Shown: positions 22,835 through 28,179 of the stretch, piece after piece
Numbering within the stretch: position 1 is the stretch's first letter
Layout: every line of letters begins with the position of its first letter
Assembly: GCA_001798455.1 (NCBI GenBank)
Contig: MGSI01000036.1
Coordinates: forward strand, 1 to 28,179
Origin: Deltaproteobacteria bacterium RIFCSPLOWO2_02_FULL_57_26
GTDB taxonomy: Bacteria; Desulfobacterota; Binatia; UBA9968
Length of the DNA: 28,179 nucleotides
Direction of reading: 5' to 3'
Translations under genes and position numbers: made by a program
Notes under the pieces: model-generated
Seen by the model: the letters and a program-made list of their open reading frames with translations, nothing else
The model's database searches: none
What the model was told of the DNA's origin: nothing

Positions 22835-24145
22835 GTGAGGGTTGGGGGGGTCGTGAGAGAAAGATTGGAAGCGAAAACCATCCTGGTCGTCGATGACGAG
22901 GACGGGGTCCGCGAATCGGTTCGGGAAATCCTGAGCGACGAAGGCTACCGGGTTCTCGAGGCCTCCACCGGGACCGTGGTTCCAGACCTCATCCGCAGCG
23001 AGCGCCCGCGGCTTGTGCTGCTGGACATCTGGATGCCGGAAATGGACGGGATCGGTTTATTGAGGGAGATCAAGAAGCTGGATCCTGACACCAACGTGGT
23101 GATGATCTCGGGCCACGGCAATATCCACACGGCGGTCACGGCCACCAAGTACGGCGCCTTTGATTTCATCGAGAAACCGCTCTCCCTCGATGGCTTGCTG
23201 CTCACAGTTCGCCGGGCGCTCGGGGAGTCCCCGACGATTGCGGAGAAAGGGCCAAGGGCGAAGACTGGCAAGACCAAGCGGCGCTCTTCCAGGGCCGCGG
23301 CGACGGAAGTTCACGTGCCTGCCCTGCAGCGGACGTTGAAAAAGAGCGTGGTGATTTCCGGTCATGGCCTCCATTCGGGGATAAAGACCGGTCTGATCCT
23401 GCATCCGCTTCCGCCCAACAGCGGGATCCTTTTCAGCGGGATCTCAGCGGACGCTACCGTCCCTGCCCATCTCGACCACGTGGGCTCGACCGGCTACGCG
23501 ACGTCACTTTACGGCAAGGGGATCGTCGTCGGAACCGTCGAGCATTTTTTGGCGGTCCTGCACAGCTACCGCATCAGTAACCTTTTAGTGAAGGTTCAGG
23601 GGGAGATCCCGATCCTGGACGGCTCCGCCCTGGAGTTCTGCCATCTGATCGAGGAAGCGGGCATTCAAGAGCAGGACAAGGAGTGGTCAGAGATCGCGCT
23701 CGACCGTTCCTATCGGCTCGAAATAAAGGGGGGAGAGTCCATCTCCGCCGAACCCGCGGACGTTTTTAGCGTCCGCTACATGCTCAACTATCCGAAGCCT
23801 GTGGGGGAGCAGGAGTATACTTATGTCTTTCAAGGTCAGGAGTCCTTTAAAAAGGAGATAGCGCCGGCCCGGACTTTCGGCTTCCTCCGGGATATCGAGA
23901 AGCTGGAGAAATTGGGGTTGGTGAACGGCGGCAGACTCAGCAATTGCATCCTGCTCGATGACGAGAAGGTCATCAATACGGAGCTGCGCTTCCCCGACGA
24001 GTTCGCCCGCCACAAAATTTTGGATATCGTGGGGGACTTCTACCTGTTTGGGCGCCCGGTGCGCTGCATGGTTACGGCCCGTATGACCGGTCATTCCGAC
24101 AACATTGCCTTGCTCAAGGAAATCAAAAAGGGAATGCGCCTTTAG
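22835..24145 (+). CDS. lpxC: Response-regulator receiver domain fused to LpxC deacetylase
   Basis: A 436-residue fusion. Residues 14-130 are a complete receiver domain: acidic pocket VVDDED, phospho-acceptor Asp64 in LLDIWMPEMDG, Ser92 in MISGHG and Lys114 in IEKPL. A basic, Ala/Lys/Arg-rich linker (138-160) leads into a full LpxC (about 165-436), the zinc enzyme that deacetylates UDP-3-O-acyl-GlcNAc, the committed step of lipid A synthesis. Its catalytic set is intact: GHGLHSG, E236/H237 in TVEHFLAVL, ARTFGF (345-350), H393 and D397 in ARHKILD, and H420 in MTGHSDN. No AAA+ or HTH output domain is left. The GTG at 22835 follows the kinase stop by two bases; a second GTG at 22853 is possible. 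The enzyme activity is probably set by phosphorylation. Confidence 0.93.
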   Translation: MRVGGVVRERLEAKTILVVDDEDGVRESVREILSDEGYRVLEASTGTVVPDLIRSERPRLVLLDIWMPEMDGIGLLREIKKLDPDTNVVMISGHGNIHTAVTATKYGAFDFIEKPLSLDGLLLTVRRALGESPTIAEKGPRAKTGKTKRRSSRAAATEVHVPALQRTLKKSVVISGHGLHSGIKTGLILHPLPPNSGILFSGISADATVPAHLDHVGSTGYATSLYGKGIVVGTVEHFLAVLHSYRISNLLVKVQGEIPILDGSALEFCHLIEEAGIQEQDKEWSEIALDRSYRLEIKGGESISAEPADVFSVRYMLNYPKPVGEQEYTYVFQGQESFKKEIAPARTFGFLRDIEKLEKLGLVNGGRLSNCILLDDEKVINTELRFPDEFARHKILDIVGDFYLFGRPVRCMVTARMTGHSDNIALLKEIKKGMRL

Positions 24146-24174
24146 GAGTAGATAGCCTTTTTTCCTTCCGTGAA

Positions 24175-25335
24175 TCATCGGACCGGTCTCACGGTGGCGT
24201 CTGCCAGGACGCGGTATCTTCTTCCCCGCCACACGACGTAAGGATTGGCATAGCTCTCGAGCCAGAGCGCCATGGTGAGAAGTTCGAGGATGGGAAGGAG
24301 CCACAGATAGCGCCACATACCGCGGTCCTTGGCGAAGAAAAGGTTAACAACGACCACCGAGGCGAGGCGGAAGACCAGGATGAAGGCCAGAACGGCAAGC
24401 CCTTGCGCCACCCTTCCTCCCAGTAGAGAGAGAAAAAAGTAGAGGGAGGCCCAGACTATCGGAGCGCTGTAAAACGGGATCGCGAGATACCCGGCGCCGA
24501 GGTAGCGCTGAATGGTCACCAGCCAGCGATGCATCTGCCGCCACCACTCGCTGAAGCGGCTGCGGAGATGAATGACCGTTACCGGCTGCTGAACCAGTTC
24601 GATCCTGTATCCCTTGGCGCACACTGCCCGGCCCAGGGCGGCGTCGATGCCGATTCGGTGTCGCAGCGGCGTCAGTCCGCCGATCGCATGCAGGACATCC
24701 TTCCGCATCGCCATGGTGCTGCCGACGGCGGTGAATGGGGGCGCGGTGGCGAGGGCGAGTATGGCTTCGTTTACTGCTAGGGCCATCAGGGCGGCCACCC
24801 ACTCCCGCGCCCCTTTGTAGACCGGACAGGCGTAAGACATGCCCACGCGCGCGTCGGAGAGCGGGCGGAGCAGTTGCTCTAAAAGGCCGGCAGCATTTCG
24901 CACATCCGAGTCGCTGAAGACGAGGACTTCATAACGGCTCTCCTTCACCCCGGCCATCAGATTGACGGTTTTTCCCAGCTCCCTTTGGTCCTGTCTTTTG
25001 CTAAAGATGAGGCGAACTCTTGCGGGAGTTTGGCAGTTGGCTATGAGCCGCTGGATGAGCGGAACGGCGGGATCCTCTCTCTCCTCCACGCTGAAAATGA
25101 CTTCAAAAGGGGCCGGGTACCCGGATTGAACGAAGCTCATGAAATTTTCCTCCGCCTCTTGGTCCAACCCCCGCACCGGCATGATGATGGAGATGGAAGG
25201 GAGTTCGGTATTGAGAGGAGGCGCCTTATTATTTTTACGCAAACGACGCCATACCAGAGCGTGGGCGAGGAACGTCTTAAGGCAGTAGACGGCCAGGATG
25301 CTGAGGGTCAAGATCTCAGCCCAAATCCAATCCAA
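24175..25335 (-). CDS. GT21-family glycosyltransferase (HpnI/ceramide glucosyltransferase-like)
   Basis: A 386-residue membrane glycosyltransferase. One N-terminal helix anchors it; the GT-A domain starts at SISIIMPVRGLD, has the metal-binding DSDV (142-145), a D3 Asp231 in GIDAALG and the QMHRW motif (267-271, (Q/R)XXRW). Two or three C-terminal helices follow. This pattern belongs to GT21 enzymes such as ceramide glucosyltransferase and the hopanoid enzyme HpnI. Which lipid it glycosylates is not shown; no other hopanoid genes are in view. A TTG start is supported by AAGGAG seven bases upstream (25343-25348). It converges on the receiver-LpxC gene with a 29-base gap. Confidence 0.85.
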   Translation of the reverse strand: MDWIWAEILTLSILAVYCLKTFLAHALVWRRLRKNNKAPPLNTELPSISIIMPVRGLDQEAEENFMSFVQSGYPAPFEVIFSVEEREDPAVPLIQRLIANCQTPARVRLIFSKRQDQRELGKTVNLMAGVKESRYEVLVFSDSDVRNAAGLLEQLLRPLSDARVGMSYACPVYKGAREWVAALMALAVNEAILALATAPPFTAVGSTMAMRKDVLHAIGGLTPLRHRIGIDAALGRAVCAKGYRIELVQQPVTVIHLRSRFSEWWRQMHRWLVTIQRYLGAGYLAIPFYSAPIVWASLYFFLSLLGGRVAQGLAVLAFILVFRLASVVVVNLFFAKDRGMWRYLWLLPILELLTMALWLESYANPYVVWRGRRYRVLADATVRPVR

Positions 25336-25363
25336 ATCTTCGCTCCTTTCTTGGTCCGGTTTG

Positions 25364-25374
25364 TTGTATTACAA
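25364..25374. promoter_or_regulatory. Small palindrome in the gap between the GT21 gene and queG
   Basis: TTGTATTACAA has perfect 5-bp arms around a single central base, in the 64-base divergent gap. On the plus strand TTGTAT followed after 16 bases by CATAAA could be a promoter for queG. Both are short and may be chance. Confidence 0.3.
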
Positions 25375-25405
25375 AATTCGGTTAACATAAACGGTTACGT
25401 TGACT

Positions 25406-26809
25406 GTGGAAGCGCAGAAAATCAAAGAACCGTCTCTGGTGTCGGCGCGGATTAAGGAAGAGGCGCACCGGCTCGGCTTTGCCCTGGTGGGGATATCCCG
25501 GGTGCAGGCTGCTCCCCATGAAGAGTCCTTCGCCGAGTGGCTGAGGAGGGGGTTGGGAGGGGAATTGGGTTATTTGAAGCGGACCGAGGAGGTTCGGCGC
25601 GATCCGAGAAAGCTCGTCCCTTGGGCAAGCTCGGTAGTATCGGTGGGAATGAACTATGCCACCCCATTTTCCCGACCGGTAGGAAAACGGGGACTAAAGG
25701 GTTGGATCTCTCGCTATGCGTGGGGAGATGACTATCATGATGTCATGAAGCAGAGGCTTGAGGCGCTTCTGGATAAAGTGCAGGAGCTTTATCCCGGGCC
25801 CGTTGTGGGAAAGGCCTTTGTCGACTCGGGCCCGGTTTTGGAGCGGGATTTAGCCGGTGTCGCGGGGATCGGCTGGATCGGTAAGAATACGCAGCTGATC
25901 TCGCCCCGGCGCGGTTCATGGTTTTTTTTGGGTGAACTGTTTCTCAGTCTTGAACTAACTTCTGACCGCCCGATCAAGGATCGCTGTGGCCGTTGTCAAC
26001 TCTGTCTGAAAGCATGTCCGACAGGGGCTTTTGTTGGCCCTTACATCCTGGATGCGCGCCGCTGCATCTCCTATCTGACCATCGAGCTCAAAGGGCCGAT
26101 TCCAACACACCTTCGACCGCTCGTCGGCAATCATGTTTTTGGCTGCGATATTTGCCAGGAGGTTTGCCCCTATAATGTCAAAGCAACTCCGACCTCCGAG
26201 GAGGCTTTCTACCCGCGCGAAGGTCTCTATGCGCCGGAACTCATTCCGCTTCTTTCTTTGAGTGAGGAGGAGTTCCGCCGCCGTTTTCGCCAAAGCCCGA
26301 TTCTCAGAGCCAAGCGGCGCGGCTTTTTGCGTAACGTGGCGGTGGCCTTGGGAAACTTAAGGAAGCCCGAGGCGGTCCCGGCCTTGACCCAAGCGCTCGG
26401 GGATCATGAGCCGCTGGTTCGCCGGCACGTCGCCTGGGCTTTGGGGCAGATCGCTACGCCTGAATCGTTGGAGGCGCTAGGAAAGCGCCTTGAGATTGAG
26501 TCGGATCGTGAAGTGAGAGAAGAGATAGAAGAGGCGATGGCAGATGTTCTAAGCTCCTGTTTACCTGGTTTGCAGATCCATACGAAAAAAGGTATTCTGC
26601 CTTTCATGAAAGCTATTAAGGCGCATTACGACGGTCGTGTGGTAGTCCCGGAGGAACCGATCAACTTGCCTGTCAATACCCCCGTGCGAGTGCTCGTCCC
26701 AGAGGCTGATGATTCCGCGGCAGTCACTAAAGCCTTCGCTAAACTCTCAGAGACCTCGTTCAGCCGCATCTGGGACAACGACGAGGATGCCGCCTACGAT
26801 AAGTTATAA
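25406..26809 (+). CDS. queG: Epoxyqueuosine reductase QueG fused in frame to a MazE-like antitoxin
   Basis: Positions here are counted from a TTG at 25400; the GTG at 25406 is equally likely. Residues 1-385 are QueG, the cobalamin and Fe-S enzyme making queuosine in tRNA. It has the proton-donor region VDSGPVLERD (Asp143), two 4Fe-4S sets (CGRCQLCLKACP with C196/199/202/206; C222 and CDICQEVCP with C249/252/256) and C-terminal HEAT repeats (about 310-380). No stop follows. The frame continues through LPGLQIHTKKGILPF into a 67-residue antitoxin that begins with its own ATG at 26606 (MKAIKAHYDGRVVVPEEPIN to SFSRIWDNDEDAAYDKL). QueG is normally 350-390 residues without such a tail. Either a true fusion exists or the antitoxin is also made separately from 26606. 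Confidence 0.9.
   Translation: MEAQKIKEPSLVSARIKEEAHRLGFALVGISRVQAAPHEESFAEWLRRGLGGELGYLKRTEEVRRDPRKLVPWASSVVSVGMNYATPFSRPVGKRGLKGWISRYAWGDDYHDVMKQRLEALLDKVQELYPGPVVGKAFVDSGPVLERDLAGVAGIGWIGKNTQLISPRRGSWFFLGELFLSLELTSDRPIKDRCGRCQLCLKACPTGAFVGPYILDARRCISYLTIELKGPIPTHLRPLVGNHVFGCDICQEVCPYNVKATPTSEEAFYPREGLYAPELIPLLSLSEEEFRRRFRQSPILRAKRRGFLRNVAVALGNLRKPEAVPALTQALGDHEPLVRRHVAWALGQIATPESLEALGKRLEIESDREVREEIEEAMADVLSSCLPGLQIHTKKGILPFMKAIKAHYDGRVVVPEEPINLPVNTPVRVLVPEADDSAAVTKAFAKLSETSFSRIWDNDEDAAYDKL
26570..26598 (+). promoter_or_regulatory. Possible internal promoter for the antitoxin-toxin pair
   Basis: TTGCAG (26570-26575) and TATTCT (26593-26598) are 17 bases apart inside the 3' part of the queG frame and end eight bases before the antitoxin ATG at 26606. 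It would give an almost leaderless antitoxin mRNA. The match to consensus is modest. Confidence 0.35.
26606..26809 (+). CDS. MazE/DUF104-like antitoxin (3' part of the queG reading frame)
   Basis: A 67-residue antitoxin that could be translated on its own. The N-terminal half MKAIKAHYDGRVVVPEEPIN with LPVNTPVRVLVPE looks like the beta-barrel DNA-binding part of the AF2212/DUF104-like or AbrB-related antitoxins. The C-terminal tail FSRIWDNDEDAAYDKL is typical of MazF-binding tails. It overlaps the toxin gene by 23 bases. It is listed separately because its ATG, the adjacent toxin and a possible internal promoter suggest it was an independent gene before being joined to queG. No good Shine-Dalgarno is present. 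Confidence 0.7.
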   Translation: MKAIKAHYDGRVVVPEEPINLPVNTPVRVLVPEADDSAAVTKAFAKLSETSFSRIWDNDEDAAYDKL

Positions 26810-27137
26810 GCGCGGCGATGTCGTTCTAGCCCCTTTCCCCTTTTCAGATCAAGCTTCCATCAAACAATGTCCTGCTTTGGTCATAAGCGTTGAGGGTTTC
26901 CAAGAGCAAGGTCCCGATTTGCTGATTACGGCTGTTACCAGCCAGGTTAGAGGCCCCCTTAAGCTGGGTGAATTTCTCATTCGAGACTGGCAGATCGCGG
27001 GCCTTCTAAAACCCTCTGCGGTAAAGGCTGCTATAGCGACGATTGAGGCAAGACTCGTTCGCCGCCGGCTGGGCTGTCTTTCTGAGTATGATCTTGAGCA
27101 GTTGAAGAGATCCCTGCGCGAGCTTCTTGGTCTATGA
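26787..27137 (+). CDS. mazF: MazF/PemK-family toxin, conserved Arg replaced by Cys
   Basis: A 116-residue protein with the PemK fold: YKRGDVVLAPFPFSD at the start, PALVIS, LLITAVTSQ and the C-terminal LGCLSEYDLEQLKRSL. MazF-family members are sequence-specific endoribonucleases. The Arg of the usual KxRPAL motif, shown to be catalytic in Bacillus MazF together with the Thr after the central strand, is Cys28 here (codon TGT at 26868-26870, one transition from CGT). Thr51 is kept. The toxin may therefore be weak or dead. Its ATG lies inside the antitoxin gene (23-base overlap). An upstream start would only add residues translated out of frame from the antitoxin. Confidence 0.88.
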   Translation: MPPTISYKRGDVVLAPFPFSDQASIKQCPALVISVEGFQEQGPDLLITAVTSQVRGPLKLGEFLIRDWQIAGLLKPSAVKAAIATIEARLVRRRLGCLSEYDLEQLKRSLRELLGL

Positions 27138-27322
27138 AAAGAATGGGACAAATTACCTGTTCTCTCTCGCCTGACTGTTGCCTTCCGCCTGTTGCCTATC
27201 GACTTCTTTTTTCCGCTTGACGGCTAGCCTCCGCCAGCGGTAAATCAGACGCAATTATTGAGCCTGTTAGTTATAGAGGGGGTCATTTGATCCAGTCACA
27301 TCTTCGATACGTATTACATCAG
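27138..27322. other. Non-coding stretch downstream of the MazF-like gene
   Basis: No gene is evident. It contains a short direct repeat (CTGTTGCC twice, 14 bases apart start to start) and a GGCTAGCC palindrome flanked by CCGCT and AGCGG, which can fold together. It ends at a strong terminator, so it is either the 3' untranslated part of the toxin mRNA or could house a small RNA. Confidence 0.35.
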
Positions 27323-27356
27323 CCCGGACTGGGTTTCCCCAGCGGGTTTTATTGTT
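27323..27356 (+). terminator. Rho-independent terminator
   Basis: CCCG(ga)CTGGG, loop TTTC, CCCAG CGGG forms a nine-pair GC-rich stem with a two-base bulge on the left arm, followed immediately by TTTTATTGTT. It should end transcripts of the queG-antitoxin-toxin run. Confidence 0.8.
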
Positions 27357-27395
27357 AGGGCCTTTCCCTAGGTTTATCGGGCGGGCGATCTAAGG

Positions 27396-27417
27396 TCCCC
27401 AAGAACTCACTTTGGGA
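27396..27417. repeat. Stem-loop upstream of the small membrane protein gene
   Basis: TCCCCAAG (27396-27403) and CTTTGGGA (27410-27417) pair at seven of eight positions around a 6-base loop, nine bases before the GGAGGGAG ribosome site. It does not cover that site, so any regulatory role is speculative. Confidence 0.3.
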
Positions 27418-27435
27418 GAATGTCGGAGGGAGTCG

Positions 27436-27834
27436 ATGTCACCTTTTGATCCTGGTCAGTCGCCTGCTCGGTTTGTTTTTCTAGTCGGTGCCGCTACAAC
27501 CGGCCTAACTCTGGTCATCATTGTCAACCAGTTCCGGGATAGACTACTTCGCAGGAAGTTTATCGTTGCAAATCTCCGCGCGCATATCCGCGTAGGATAC
27601 CTGCTGGCTTTCGCCCAACTTTTCTTACTTAACTTCATTCTTCTTCGCATTCTGTTGTCTGCCTTCGCAGAGGTGCCACTTCTCTTTGATCGTGCGCTAG
27701 TAGTTTGTGGCTTCCTAACTCTGGGCGTAGGTTGGATGGTGTATTTCATCTGGGTTACAATATGGACCAAGTTAAAAAATTGGATTAAAAAAGTGAGTAA
27801 AGAACGAGCGTTAATATATCCACTCAGCAAGTAA
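27436..27834 (+). CDS. Unknown small membrane protein (three predicted helices)
   Basis: A 132-residue protein I do not recognise. The start at ATG 27436 is fixed by GGAGGGAG just upstream. Hydrophobic segments fall at about residues 13-30 (FVFLVGAATTGLTLVIIV), 56-77 (LLAFAQLFLLNFILLRILL) and 85-108 (ALVVCGFLTLGVGWMVYFIW), with basic stretches FRDRLLRRK and KLKNWIKKVSKER between and after. The charge pattern predicts a cytosolic basic C-terminus. Three helices, no obvious catalytic residue. It stands alone between a terminator and the ABC ATPase fragment, and its base composition looks more AT-rich than most genes here. Confidence 0.65.
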   Translation: MSPFDPGQSPARFVFLVGAATTGLTLVIIVNQFRDRLLRRKFIVANLRAHIRVGYLLAFAQLFLLNFILLRILLSAFAEVPLLFDRALVVCGFLTLGVGWMVYFIWVTIWTKLKNWIKKVSKERALIYPLSK

Positions 27835-27913
27835 GACAATACCGTCGAGTCAAGGCCGTGCATCTACGGAATTTGATCGTTTATACTCCCTAGTTCCTGT
27901 TCATAACTGCCCA

Positions 27914-28179
27914 GCCAACATTCTGATCCTCTCTCCAAGGCTTCTCCTTCTTGATGAACCCTCGCTTGGGCTTTCGCCGCCGCTGGTTAAGGAAGCCTTC
28001 GCAAAACTGACTGAGATCAACCAAGCCTTTGGCACCACGATGCTTATCGTGGAGCAGAAGGTGAGAGAGGCGCTCAAAATCTGTCAGCGGGTCTACTTGC
28101 TTAAGATGGGCCGGGTTGCCTATGCAGGAGCCTCATCCGAGCTTCTCGCAGGCGACCGGATCAGGGAGATTTTTCTTTA
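27914..28179 (+). pseudogene. livF: 3' fragment of a LivF-type branched-chain amino acid ABC transporter ATPase
   Basis: From about 27920 the frame reads LILSPRLLLLDEPSLGLSPP, then LTEINQAFGTTMLIVEQKV, then RVYLLKMGRVAYAGASSELL and REIFL, with the stop apparently at the window edge (TA visible). This is the Walker B, D-loop, H-like and C-terminal part of LivF-type ABC ATPases. The Walker A and LSGGQ signature that must precede Walker B are absent; the frame upstream is open but unlike any ATPase. The gene has lost its first 60 percent or so. The window ends here, so a rearranged 5' part elsewhere cannot be excluded. Not functional as an ATPase. Confidence 0.75.

Noticed and set aside
24179..24190. 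A second GACCGGTC palindrome, similar to the core of the 12033-12044 site
   Set aside because: It lies within the 3' coding end of the glycosyltransferase gene, lacks the flanking TA/TA bases, and is not near a promoter; likely chance.
1..28179. CRISPR array, tRNA or rRNA gene, phage integrase
   Set aside because: No regularly spaced repeats, no cloverleaf or rRNA-like conserved segments and no integrase frame were seen by eye.

Overview
The window is G+C-rich, densely packed DNA from a Gram-negative bacterium. LpxC (lipid A synthesis), an RlpA-type envelope protein, an outer-membrane-style lipoprotein and an NtrY-like kinase show an outer membrane. The yebC-ruvC-ruvA-ruvB order, the small DUF2905 membrane protein beside ruvB, and the CoA-dependent catabolism resemble deltaproteobacterial or Methylomirabilota/Rokubacteria-type genomes. 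That placement is an inference and the phylum is not certain.

Layout. (1) 1-7313, minus strand: a SAM-dependent O-methyltransferase, then a five-gene run whose upstream end is a 2-oxoacid dehydrogenase complex (E1 alpha, E1 beta, E2; no E3 here), followed by an M20 peptidase and a Schlafen/AlbA-type ATPase regulator. (2) 7472-11979: a catabolic block transcribed divergently from the dehydrogenase: thiolase, acyl-CoA dehydrogenase and threonine ammonia-lyase on plus, facing a 3-hydroxyacyl-CoA dehydrogenase on minus. The last gene has a promoter with a perfect 12-bp palindrome inside it. With the dehydrogenase this could turn threonine or branched 2-oxoacids into acyl-CoA and on to acetyl-CoA. 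(3) 12133-13993: a small accessory island holding a relic of a RelE/ParE-type toxin, a REP-associated (Y1/HUH) transposase with tandem 19-bp repeats, and a Doc toxin with an AbrB-type antitoxin. (4) 14202-17083: an MBL-fold hydrolase overlapping tail-to-tail with a lipoprotein that looks like a metalloprotease with its catalytic Glu lost, and an RlpA/SPOR protein. (5) 17196-20559: yebC, ruvC, ruvA, ruvB and DUF2905. (6) 20601-25335: an NtrY-like sensor kinase followed by a single ORF fusing a response-regulator receiver to a complete LpxC, then a convergent GT21-family lipid glycosyltransferase. (7) 25406-28179: queG running in frame, without a stop, into a MazE-like antitoxin; an overlapping MazF-family toxin lacking its conserved Arg; a strong terminator; an unknown three-helix membrane protein; and the 3' end of a livF-type ABC ATPase that has lost its front half.

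The most unusual system is the kinase plus receiver-LpxC pair. The usual DNA-binding output of an NtrX-like regulator is replaced by the committed enzyme of lipid A synthesis, which suggests direct phosphorylation control of outer-membrane assembly. Other points of interest are the queG-antitoxin read-through, two proteins with single-codon losses of catalytic residues (lipoprotein HEXXH to HAXXH; MazF Arg to Cys), and the operator-like palindrome in the hydroxyacyl-CoA dehydrogenase promoter.
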